A stretch of DNA of 64,000 nt from Spectribacter hydrogenoxidans (GTDB lineage Bacteria; Pseudomonadota; Gammaproteobacteria; Nevskiales; Salinisphaeraceae). This document shows, in pieces, positions 7,781 through 16,687 of this stretch. Where the stretch lies: contig NZ_JAVRIB010000009.1 in assembly GCF_031846275.1 (NCBI RefSeq), forward strand, positions 62,001-126,000, given 5' to 3'. The stretch's first letter is position 1. The number at the start of each line of letters is the position of its first letter. The notes beneath the pieces were generated by a model. That model saw nothing but the letters and a program-made list of their open reading frames with translations, searched no databases and was not told where the DNA came from. The translations under genes were made by a program, and so were the position numbers.

Positions 7781-7926
7781 CGTCTTTTCCTCCCTCTGGG
7801 ATTGAACGGTGCCGTGTGGCACCGGGCGTGGTCGGTGAGAGGATCAGGGCTGTTGGCGGGTCTGCCTATCAGCGAAATGCCACGGTAAATGTCGGAAAAT
7901 GCTGTCGCCGGGTCGGGCCATGGCGG

Positions 7927-9279
7927 TCAGTGGTTCGCCAGAGCGCTCAGCAGCCGTTCGTGGATGCCGCCGAAGCCGCCATTGCTCATCACCACGACCC
8001 GGTCGCCGGGGCGTGCTGCCGTGACGATGGCATGCACCAGCGTATCGATGTCGTCGGCGAGTGCGGCGTGATCGCTCAGGCCGGCTAACGTCTCGGCAGC
8101 GTCCCAGGCCAGATCGGCGGTGTAGACGAACACGGCGTCCGCCGCGGCCAGCGAGGTGGCCAGGCGGTCACGATGGATGCCCAGCCGCATGGTGTTGGAG
8201 CGGGGTTCCAGCACCGCCAGGATGCGACCGTCCGGGAAGCTGGCGCGCAGGCCCGCCAGGGTGGTGGCGATGGCCGTGGGGTGATGAGCGAAATCATCAT
8301 AGACGACGACCCCGCCGGCCTCGCCACGTTGTTCCATGCGGCGCTTGACTCCGGCGAAGCCGGCCAGGGCGGCACAGGCCGACGCAGGTGCCACCCCGGC
8401 GTGGCTGGCCGCTACCAGGGCGGCCAGGGCATTCATGCGATTGTGCGCGCCGGTCTGGTTCCAGTTCACCGCGCCGGCCAGCTCACCGGCGTGTAGGACA
8501 TCGAAATCGGTGGCGGAATCGCGGCGGGGCAGGGCCTGCCAGCCGCTTGGTGTCCCGAAGGCCTCCCGCGGTGTCCAGCAGCCCATGGCCAGGACTTCGT
8601 CGATGGCCGGCTCGGTGGCGTTGTGGATGATCCGGCCACGCCCCGGCACGGTACGCACCAGGTGATGACACTGGCGCTGAATGTCGGCCAGGTCATCGAA
8701 GATGTCCGCGTGATCGAATTCCAGGTTGTTCAGCACCAGCGTGCGCGGTCGGTAGTGGACGAACTTGGAACGCTTGTCGAAGAATGCTGTGTCGTATTCG
8801 TCGGCCTCCACCACGAAGCATTCGCCCTCGCCCAGCCGGGCCGAAACGCCGAAATTGCCGGGAATGCCGCCGATCAGGAACCCCGGCGCCAGTCCGGCAT
8901 CCTCGAGCAGCCAGGCCAGCATGCTGGCGGTGGTGGTCTTGCCGTGGGTGCCGGCCACGGCCAGCACATGCCGGCCCGCCAGCACGTTTTCGGCCAGCCA
9001 CTGTGGCCCGGACGTGTAGGGCAGACCGGCGTCCAGCACCGCCTCGACCTCGGCATTGCCACGCGACAGCGCATTGCCGAGGACCACCTGATCCGGCCGG
9101 TGTATGAGGTTGTCTGCGCCGTAGCCGTCGAACACCTCGATGCCGGCCTCGGCCAGCTGTGTGCTCATGGGTGGATAAAGGCCCTGGTCCGAGCCGGTCA
9201 CCCGGTGGCCGGCGGCCCGGGCGAGCAGTGCCACCCCAGCCATGAAGGTGCCGCCGATGCCGCTGATGTGGACCTGCAT
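7927..9279 (-). CDS. mpl: Murein tripeptide ligase Mpl
   Basis: 450 residues of the Mur ligase family. The enzyme is UDP-N-acetylmuramate:L-alanyl-gamma-D-glutamyl-meso-diaminopimelate ligase, which recycles tripeptide released from peptidoglycan in the cytoplasm. Visible are the Rossmann entry HISGIGGTFMAG (4-15), the ATP loop GTHGKTT (110-116), EADEYDTAFFDKRSKF, LNNLEFDHADIF and the C-terminal EPRSNTMRLG. These distinguish Mpl from MurC, which is longer. It lies 34 nt after a small membrane-protein gene on the same strand and is probably co-transcribed with it. Confidence 0.95.
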   Translation of the reverse strand: MQVHISGIGGTFMAGVALLARAAGHRVTGSDQGLYPPMSTQLAEAGIEVFDGYGADNLIHRPDQVVLGNALSRGNAEVEAVLDAGLPYTSGPQWLAENVLAGRHVLAVAGTHGKTTTASMLAWLLEDAGLAPGFLIGGIPGNFGVSARLGEGECFVVEADEYDTAFFDKRSKFVHYRPRTLVLNNLEFDHADIFDDLADIQRQCHHLVRTVPGRGRIIHNATEPAIDEVLAMGCWTPREAFGTPSGWQALPRRDSATDFDVLHAGELAGAVNWNQTGAHNRMNALAALVAASHAGVAPASACAALAGFAGVKRRMEQRGEAGGVVVYDDFAHHPTAIATTLAGLRASFPDGRILAVLEPRSNTMRLGIHRDRLATSLAAADAVFVYTADLAWDAAETLAGLSDHAALADDIDTLVHAIVTAARPGDRVVVMSNGGFGGIHERLLSALANH

Positions 9280-9313
9280 CAGCCGCGTACCCGCATGCGC
9301 CCGGTTGTGGCCG

Positions 9314-9862
9314 TCACCGCAACGCGGGACCGATCAGGGCGAATGCCATGAACAGCAGCATTTCGTAGCCCAGAGCCACCAGTACCCCGAGTCCGAGCGA
9401 CAGATCCAGCGCATGCCGGTAGATGTGGCCGAAGGCGATCAGCCCCCAGATGCCCACGATCATGTACACCAGCAGCACCAGCGTCGAGGGCTGGGGAATG
9501 TCATCCGGCGAGGCCCCCTCGGCCAGGGCCGTGAGCATCGGCGCCAGTGCGCTGGTGGGGCCGAGCATGAGAATGGTCAGTGCGCTGCCCGTGGCGAACA
9601 ACGCGATCAGCGTCTGCAGAAAGCGGGGGCTCAGATCGCGGAACTTGAGCACCCCGTGAACGTAGAGCGCCAGCAGCCCGGTGGCCAGCAGGGCCTGGGC
9701 CAGCGCGGGGCCCACCGATGCGGCCACGCTGACCTGGGCGAACGTCAGGGTAAGATAGGCGCCCGCAACCAGCGACAGCAGGTTCCAGTCCGCAGGCAGA
9801 TCCTGCGGCCCCCGTCTCAGCAACAGGATATCCAGAGTGACGCGTAAGGTTTGGACGAACAT
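9314..9862 (-). CDS. Four-to-five-helix membrane protein of unknown function
   Basis: 182 residues with hydrophobic segments at about 28-48, 52-69, 84-103, 127-145 and 155-178, and no charged catalytic motif. I do not recognise a named family beyond resembling small Yip1-like or unknown inner-membrane proteins. It is upstream of mpl on the same strand, and its start (ATG 9862) lies 28 bp from the divergent rnd start, so the two promoters must overlap with the opposite coding start. Confidence 0.65.
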   Translation of the reverse strand: MFVQTLRVTLDILLLRRGPQDLPADWNLLSLVAGAYLTLTFAQVSVAASVGPALAQALLATGLLALYVHGVLKFRDLSPRFLQTLIALFATGSALTILMLGPTSALAPMLTALAEGASPDDIPQPSTLVLLVYMIVGIWGLIAFGHIYRHALDLSLGLGVLVALGYEMLLFMAFALIGPALR

Positions 9863-9889
9863 GATGCAACAATCCTACAAGTGGGCCGC

Positions 9890-11059
9890 ATGATACCGGA
9901 GGCACCCGACAAGGTCGCCGTGGTCAGCGACAAGGCCGGTCTGGCCGCGCTGGTCGATCGGCTTCGGCAGGCCGAGTGGGTGGCGCTGGACACCGAGTTC
10001 ATGCGCGAACGAACCTACTTCCCGCAGCTGTGTCTGATTCAGGTGGCCACCGCCGACGAACTGGCCTGTATCGACCCGCTGGCCTGCGAGGATCTGACCC
10101 CCCTGGCGCCGCTTCTGGCGGACACCTCGGTGATCAAGGTCTTCCATGCCGCCAGCCAGGATCTGGAGGTCCTGTACCAGGCGGTCGGCGAGATGCCCCG
10201 CCCGGTGTTCGATACCCAGGTGGCGGCGGCGCTGCTGGGTCATGCCGACCAGATCGGCTATGCCCGGCTGGTCGAGGATGTGCTGGGTGTGCGACTGGAA
10301 AAGGCCCATTCCCGCACCGACTGGAGCCGGCGGCCGTTGAGCGCCGACGAGATCGATTATGCCGCCGATGATGTGCGTTATCTGACCGGGGCCTATACCG
10401 CGCTGCGCGATGAACTGGAGGCCCGCGGACGTCTGGCCTGGCTGGCGCCCGAGTTCGAGGCAATGACCGATCCGGTCCGTTACACGCCGGACCCGGACAA
10501 TGCCTGGCGCCGGGTGAAGGGTGTGCGCAAGCTGCGCGCCGGTCAGCAGCGGGCATTGGCACAACTGGCCGCCTGGCGGGAGCGCACCGCGGTCGACAGT
10601 GACCGGCCGCGCGGCTGGATCATCAAGGATGACGTGCTGGTGGACCTGGCCCGACGCCGCCCGCGTGATGCCGGCGAACTGGCCCGAGTGCGCGGGCTGG
10701 CCGACGCCACCCGCCGCAAGCAGGAGGCGGCTATCCTGGCCTGTATCGCGGCTGCAGCCGATGAGCCATCGGAGGCGCTCATCGGACCCGGCCAGCCGCT
10801 GGATGCCGACGGTCAGGCGCTGGTGGACCTGCTGACCTGCGGCCTCAAGGCGCGGGCCGCCGAGGCCGAGATCAGCGCCGGCGCTCTGGCCACGCGCAAG
10901 GATCTGGAATCACTGGTGAGCGGCGAACGCGACCTGCCCATCCTGCGGGGGTGGCGCCGGGCTGCCGCCGGCGAACGGCTGCTGGCACTGCTGGAAGGGC
11001 GTGCGTTGCTGCGCGCCGACGGCAATTCGGTGGTGCTGGAGGAAGTCCCGGCCAGTTAG
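9890..11059 (+). CDS. rnd: Ribonuclease D
   Basis: I use the ATG at 9890 (MIPEAPDKVAVV, 389 residues); an in-frame GTG at 9881 is the alternative. The DEDD exonuclease domain covers about 10-175: ALDTEFMRERTYFPQLCLIQ supplies Asp34 and Glu36, FHAASQDLEVLYQ the third acid, and DEIDYAADDVRYL the last. HRDC-type helical regions follow (about 200-290, and a degenerate second one). RNase D trims the 3' ends of tRNA and other stable RNAs. Length fits the family (about 375). Divergent from the membrane protein-mpl pair. Confidence 0.93.
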   Translation: MIPEAPDKVAVVSDKAGLAALVDRLRQAEWVALDTEFMRERTYFPQLCLIQVATADELACIDPLACEDLTPLAPLLADTSVIKVFHAASQDLEVLYQAVGEMPRPVFDTQVAAALLGHADQIGYARLVEDVLGVRLEKAHSRTDWSRRPLSADEIDYAADDVRYLTGAYTALRDELEARGRLAWLAPEFEAMTDPVRYTPDPDNAWRRVKGVRKLRAGQQRALAQLAAWRERTAVDSDRPRGWIIKDDVLVDLARRRPRDAGELARVRGLADATRRKQEAAILACIAAAADEPSEALIGPGQPLDADGQALVDLLTCGLKARAAEAEISAGALATRKDLESLVSGERDLPILRGWRRAAAGERLLALLEGRALLRADGNSVVLEEVPAS

Positions 11060-11066
11060 CAGGTTC

Positions 11067-11618
11067 TCAGCTCGGCAGCGCGGCTCGGATGCGGGCCTGG
11101 ATGGCGTCCATGTCGCCCATGCCGTCCACCGCCTCGAGCTTGCCCTGGTTGCGGTAGTACTCGATCAGTGGCTGGGTCTGATTATCGAAGACATCCAGCC
11201 GGTTGCGGATGGTGTCCTCGTTGTCGTCCGCGCGGCCGCGTTCGAGCAGGCGCTGGACGATCTCCTCGTTGTCGACTTCCAGGTGGATCACCCGCTGCAC
11301 CGGCCGGCCGAGTTTCTCCAGCATGGTATCCAGCGCCTCGGCCTGGGCCAGACTGCGCGGAAAGCCATCCAGAATGAAGCCGTTGGCGGTGTCTGGCTCG
11401 TCCAGCCGGTCGCGGATCATGCCGATCACCACCTCGTCGGCCACCAGCTCGCCGGCGTCCATGGCGGACTTGGCTTTCCTGCCGAGTTCGGTGCCGTCGG
11501 CGACCGCCGCACGCAGCAGATCGCCGGTGGAAATCTGCGGGACCCCGAAATCCTCGACCAGCTTCTCTGCCTGGGTGCCCTTGCCGGAGCCGGGGGCCCC
11601 GAACAACACGATTCGCAT
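11067..11618 (-). CDS. adk: Adenylate kinase, short-LID type
   Basis: 183 residues. The P-loop GAPGSGKGT is at 7-15, the AMP-binding STGDLLRAAV near 30, GFILDGFPRS near 80-89, and RLLERGRADDNEDTIRNR marks the LID region. It lacks the roughly 27-residue LID insertion of the E. coli enzyme (214 residues) and any Cys4 zinc site, so it belongs to the short form. It interconverts ATP and AMP with two ADP in the cytoplasm. The gene converges on rnd with a 7-nt gap. Confidence 0.94.
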   Translation of the reverse strand: MRIVLFGAPGSGKGTQAEKLVEDFGVPQISTGDLLRAAVADGTELGRKAKSAMDAGELVADEVVIGMIRDRLDEPDTANGFILDGFPRSLAQAEALDTMLEKLGRPVQRVIHLEVDNEEIVQRLLERGRADDNEDTIRNRLDVFDNQTQPLIEYYRNQGKLEAVDGMGDMDAIQARIRAALPS

Positions 11619-11809
11619 GTTGGTTCTCCTCGGAATCGACGCACGCTCTGATTATGGCGGCGGAATAATGGATTCCACGGCCTTGCGCGCGCCTTCTGGA
11701 AGCCGCGCAGGCTAAACAGTGCTCGGGGGTAAGTCAATTTTCCGTGCCGGGAAACAGCGGGTATTCTTGTAGCCCCCAATCCCTGCAACTTGACTGCGAG
11801 AGAGCCCCG

Positions 11810-13072
11810 ATGACTGCCCGCAATGCCTTCTATGCCCAGAGCGGCGGCGTCACCGCCGCCATCAATGCCAGCGCCTGCGGGGTGATCGAGGCCGCCCGCG
11901 AACATCCGGACGCCATCGGCAAGGTCTACGCCGGACGTGACGGCATCGTCGGGGCGCTCACCGAAGACCTGATCGACACCAGTTGCGAATCCCCTGCGGC
12001 GATCGCTGCCCTCAAGCATACGCCGGCCGGGGCGTTCGGGTCGGCCCGCTACAAGCTCAAGGGGTTCGACCAGAATCAGGCGGAGTACGAACGGCTGATC
12101 GAGGTCTTCAAGGCCCACGATATCGGCTACTTCTTCTATAACGGCGGCGGCGACTCCGCCGACACCTGTCTCAAGGTGAGCCAGCTGGGCGAGCAGATGG
12201 GCTATCCCATCCAGGCCATCCACGTGCCCAAGACCATGGATAACGACCTGCCGCTGACCGATTGCTGCCCCGGTTTCGGCTCGGTGGCCAAGTACACTGC
12301 GGTATCCATCCGCGAGGCCAGTTTCGATCTGGCCAGCATGTGCAAGACATCCACCAGGGTGTTCATTCTGGAAGTCATGGGCCGTCACGCGGGCTGGACC
12401 GCCGCCGCCGGCGGGCTGGCGTCGGACGAGGACGGGCGTGATCCGCACATCCTGCTGTTTCCGGAAGTCACCTTCGACGAGGCCGCGTTCCTGGCCCGGG
12501 TCGACGAGTGCGTCAAGCGCGACGGCTACTGCACCATCGTCGCGTCGGAAGGGGTGCGCAACGCGGACGGGCAGTTCCTGGCCGACGCCGGCAGCACGGA
12601 CGCCTTCGGCCACACCCAGCTGGGCGGCGTGGCGCCGACCCTGGCCAATCTGATCAAGGATCGGCTCGGCCACAAGTATCACTATGCGATTGCCGACTAC
12701 CTCATGCGAGCGGCGCGCCACATCGCCTCGGCCACCGACATCGAACAGGCCTATGCCGTGGGTCGGGCGGCGGTGGAATACGCCATGGCCGGCAAGTCTG
12801 GCGTGATGGTGACTATCGAGCGGGAGTCGGACGACCCCTACCGCTGGTCGCTGGGCGAGGCGCCGCTGGACCAGGTGGCCAATGTCGAGCGCAAGATGCC
12901 GGCCGAGTACATCAGCGCGGACGGCTTCCATATCACCGAGGCCTGCCGGCGCTACCTGGCGCCGCTGATCGCCGGGGAGGACTACCCGCCGTTCGTGCAC
13001 GGCCTGCCGCAGTACACCCGGCTGCAGAACGTGGCGGTGGAAAAGCGCACGGGGCGCTCGTTCCAGGTCTGA
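11810..13072 (+). CDS. PPi-type 6-phosphofructokinase
   Basis: 420 residues. The start ATG at 11810 follows GAGAGAGCCCCG. The nucleotide/PPi site reads GGGDSADT (112-119), with Asp115 where ATP-type enzymes have Gly. The catalytic loop is PKTMDND (140-146), with Lys141 replacing the Gly of ATP-dependent PGTIDND. MGRHAGW lies at 190-196. These two changes are the accepted marks of pyrophosphate-dependent fructose-6-phosphate phosphotransferases. The reaction is reversible and can serve glycolysis or gluconeogenesis, with PPi as a product in the latter. A soluble PPase and a membrane PPase are encoded 41-45 kb away. Monocistronic. Confidence 0.92.
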   Translation: MTARNAFYAQSGGVTAAINASACGVIEAAREHPDAIGKVYAGRDGIVGALTEDLIDTSCESPAAIAALKHTPAGAFGSARYKLKGFDQNQAEYERLIEVFKAHDIGYFFYNGGGDSADTCLKVSQLGEQMGYPIQAIHVPKTMDNDLPLTDCCPGFGSVAKYTAVSIREASFDLASMCKTSTRVFILEVMGRHAGWTAAAGGLASDEDGRDPHILLFPEVTFDEAAFLARVDECVKRDGYCTIVASEGVRNADGQFLADAGSTDAFGHTQLGGVAPTLANLIKDRLGHKYHYAIADYLMRAARHIASATDIEQAYAVGRAAVEYAMAGKSGVMVTIERESDDPYRWSLGEAPLDQVANVERKMPAEYISADGFHITEACRRYLAPLIAGEDYPPFVHGLPQYTRLQNVAVEKRTGRSFQV

Positions 13073-13100
13073 TCCGCGGCCGTCCCGGTTGCCCCCGGCG

Positions 13101-13898
<798 letters not shown>

Positions 13899-13963
13899 GT
13901 CGGTATTGCCGGTGAAGTGGGCGCGACATGATACCGACGCCGGGCGGCGGTATCCTCCCGCGC

Positions 13964-14629
13964 ATGACGCATCGCATCGTGGACTGGGCACAGGTGGACA
14001 CCGTCCTGCTGGACATGGACGGCACCCTGCTGGATCTGCATTTCGACAACCGCTTCTGGAACGAGCACCTGCCGCGCTGCTATGCGCAGGCCCGCGGGCT
14101 GGATGAACAGGCGGCTCGCGCCGAACTGATGCCGGTGTTCGAGCACCATGCCGGCCAGCTCAACTGGTACTGCACCGACTTCTGGAGCCGCACCACGGCG
14201 CTCGACATCATGGCGCTCAAGCAGGATCTTCGGGACCTGATTCAGCCGCTGCCCGGCGCGCTGGCGTTTCTGGATGCCGTGACCGCCGCCGGCCGGCCGG
14301 CCTGGATCGTTACCAACGCGCATCCCGACGTGGTGGCCCTGAAGATGGAGTGCACCGGTCTGGCATCGCGGTTTGCGGGCATCGTCACCTCGCACGACAT
14401 CGGCCATGCCAAGGAGCATCCGGACTTCTGGACGGGCCTGGCCGAGCGCATCGATTTCCAGCGCGAGCGGGCGCTGTTCGTGGATGACAGCCCGGCGGTG
14501 GTGGCCGCCGCCCGGACCTACGGCATCGGACAGGTGGTGGCGATTGCCAGGCCGGATACCCGCGCCGCGGTGCGCGAGCATGTCCATCGGCCAGTGGTGG
14601 ACGGTGTGGCCGATATCCGGCCGGACTGA
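13964..14629 (+). CDS. yrfG: HAD hydrolase, GMP/IMP nucleotidase YrfG-like
   Basis: 221 residues from the ATG at 13964. HAD motif I is LLDMDGTLLDLHFDNRFWN, with nucleophile Asp17 and acid/base Asp19. Motif II Thr is in WIVTNAHP. A Lys precedes HPDF in motif III (HAKEHPDF), and motif IV is LFVDDSPAVV. The LDLHFDNRFW and CTDFWSRT patterns are specific to the YrfG group, which dephosphorylates GMP and IMP. Divergent from cysQ with a 65-nt intergenic region. Confidence 0.88.
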   Translation: MTHRIVDWAQVDTVLLDMDGTLLDLHFDNRFWNEHLPRCYAQARGLDEQAARAELMPVFEHHAGQLNWYCTDFWSRTTALDIMALKQDLRDLIQPLPGALAFLDAVTAAGRPAWIVTNAHPDVVALKMECTGLASRFAGIVTSHDIGHAKEHPDFWTGLAERIDFQRERALFVDDSPAVVAAARTYGIGQVVAIARPDTRAAVREHVHRPVVDGVADIRPD

Positions 14630-14639
14630 ACGGCGCGAT

Positions 14640-15947
14640 TCAGCGTCGGCCGCCGCCGCTGTTGCGACGGCGATCGCCGCCCCGACCGCCGTTACCCCCG
14701 CTGCGCCGTCGCGGTCCGCCGCGGGGTTTGCGCGGCCGCGGGGCGGGGCGCTCGATATCGTTGGCGTAATAGTCCGAGGGGGCCACTTCCGAATCGATCT
14801 TGTGGCCCATGTACTTCTCGATGTCGGGCAGCGAGTACACGTAGGTCTCGCAGGCCAGCGAGATGGCGTCGCCCTCGGCGCCGGCCCGGGCAGTGCGGCC
14901 GATACGATGGACATAGTCCTCGGCGTCCTGGGGCAGGTCGTAGTTGAACACGTGTGATACCGCCGGGATGTGCAGCCCGCGGGCCGCCACGTCGGTGGCC
15001 ACCAGCACCGGCAGCTTGCCCTCCTTGAAATCGTCGAGCAGGCGCTCGCGTTTCTTCTGTGGCACATCCCCGGACAGGGTGGCGGCCTGGATGCCGTTGG
15101 CGTTGAGGGTGTCCTCCACCTTCTCGGCCTCGCGCTTGGTATTAATGAACACCAGCGTGCGGGTCGGATCGATGCGCCGCAGCAGGCCCAGGAACAGCGG
15201 CAGCTTGTCTTCGCGGCTGACGTGGTAGAGCTTCTGGCGGATGGCCTTGACGTTGACCGTATCGGTATCGGTCTTGATCAGCTGCGGGCTGTTCATGTGT
15301 TCGTAGGCCAGCTCCATCACCCGATGGGACAGCGTGGCCGAAAACAGCATGTTCAGGCGGTCGCCGGGCGGCGGCATGCGCCGGAACATGAAGCGGATGT
15401 CGTCGATGAAACCGAGGTCGAACATGCGGTCGGCTTCGTCGAGCACCGCCACTTCGATTGCCTTCAGGGTGTAGACCTTCTGCTTCCAGTAGTCGATCAG
15501 CCGGCCGGGTGTGCCGATGAGAATGTCCACGCCGTCGGCAATGGCCTGGCGCTGTGTGTCGTAGCCGGTGCCGCCGTAGCACACCACCAGTTTCAGTCCG
15601 CTGTGCTTGCTCAGGCCCTCGGCATCCTTGTGTATCTGGATCGCCAGCTCGCGGGTCGGGGCGAGAATCAGCGCGCGCGGCTGGCTGGCGGTCTGCGGTG
15701 CGCGATTGGACGGATCCGGCGCGTTTGCCAGCAGTCGGTGCATGGTGGCGAGCAGGAACGCCGCTGATTTGCCGGTGCCGGTCTGCGCCTGGCCGGCCAC
15801 GTCCTCGCCCCTCAGGGCCAGCGGAATGGTGTCGGCCTGAATCGGCGTACAATACGTAAATCCCAGTTCCGCGGCCGCTCGGGACAGCGAAGGATCGAGC
15901 CCGAGGGCATCGATGGAAACGTCGGTCAGCAGCCGGGAATCAGTCAT
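14640..15947 (-). CDS. rhlB: DEAD-box RNA helicase RhlB
   Basis: 435 residues from the ATG at 15947 (MTDSRLLTDVSIDALGLD). Helicase motifs occur in order: Q-motif FTYCTPIQ, motif I AQTGTGKS, Ia PTRELAIQI, Ib GTPGRL, II LDEADRMFD, III SAT, V ATDVAARGLHIP, VI HRIGRTARAG. The C-terminus (from about 395) is a basic Arg/Gly tail. RhlB unwinds RNA within the degradosome. Identity as RhlB rather than another DEAD protein comes from the divergent trxA-rho neighbours, the classic gammaproteobacterial arrangement, and from ADRMFDLGFIDDIRF. Confidence 0.93.
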   Translation of the reverse strand: MTDSRLLTDVSIDALGLDPSLSRAAAELGFTYCTPIQADTIPLALRGEDVAGQAQTGTGKSAAFLLATMHRLLANAPDPSNRAPQTASQPRALILAPTRELAIQIHKDAEGLSKHSGLKLVVCYGGTGYDTQRQAIADGVDILIGTPGRLIDYWKQKVYTLKAIEVAVLDEADRMFDLGFIDDIRFMFRRMPPPGDRLNMLFSATLSHRVMELAYEHMNSPQLIKTDTDTVNVKAIRQKLYHVSREDKLPLFLGLLRRIDPTRTLVFINTKREAEKVEDTLNANGIQAATLSGDVPQKKRERLLDDFKEGKLPVLVATDVAARGLHIPAVSHVFNYDLPQDAEDYVHRIGRTARAGAEGDAISLACETYVYSLPDIEKYMGHKIDSEVAPSDYYANDIERPAPRPRKPRGGPRRRSGGNGGRGGDRRRNSGGGRR

Positions 15948-16246
15948 GTGGGGGCTTCTCGTCACCAGTACGCGCCCGCATGCCGAGGCGGGTGTCGTCG
16001 CTCGGGGTTGAAATACGCCGAATAATGGGCTCCAATACAGGTAACGCCCGCCGCGCCGGCGGGCGGCTTCCGCCATAAAGTCGCGTATTCGGCCCTGGAC
16101 GGGAACTGTTCCCGCCGATTCGCCCGACATCATAACAGTTTGATCATTCGGGGTTGCGCCCCCACATTAGAGCCGTGGCGCCGATACCCGTACCCCCGGC
16201 GCGATACCGATTCCCATTGTCCTGCAAGTCACGAGGACGCAAGCGA

Positions 16247-16576
16247 ATGAGTGAAAACATAGTCAAGGTTACCGATGACAGCTTCGATCAGGATGTGCTG
16301 GGCGCTGACACGCCGGTGCTGGTCGACTACTGGGCAGAGTGGTGCGGCCCGTGCAAGATGATTGCACCGGTGCTCGACGAGATTGCCGACGAGTACGAGG
16401 GCAAGTTGCGCATCGCCAAGCTCAACATCGACGAAAACCCGAACACGCCGCCCCGCTATGGCATCCGTGGCATTCCCACGCTGATGCTGTTCAAGGGTGG
16501 TGAAGTCGAGGGCACCAAGGTTGGCTCGTTGTCCAAGACCCAGCTGACCGAATTCCTCGACGGCCACATCGGCTGA
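16247..16576 (+). CDS. trxA: Thioredoxin 1
   Basis: 109 residues, the standard size. The ATG at 16247 follows GAGGACGCAAGCGA; upstream in-frame sequence has no thioredoxin similarity. The redox site is WCGPC at 32-36, and the conserved cis-Pro lies in RGIPTLMLF. It is the general cytoplasmic disulfide reductant. It is divergent from rhlB (about 300 bp apart) and 111 nt upstream of rho, likely in one operon. A GCCGGCCTTGCCGGCGGC hairpin at about 16588-16608 lies in the trxA-rho gap. Confidence 0.97.
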   Translation: MSENIVKVTDDSFDQDVLGADTPVLVDYWAEWCGPCKMIAPVLDEIADEYEGKLRIAKLNIDENPNTPPRYGIRGIPTLMLFKGGEVEGTKVGSLSKTQLTEFLDGHIG

Positions 16577-16687
16577 ATCGACTTTCCGGCCGCCGGCCTT
16601 GCCGGCGGCCGTTACGCTCTCTCCCCGCGACTGACATACCCCGAAACCGGCCCTGCGGCCGTTTCCACCACTAGACGGAACTGCCAA

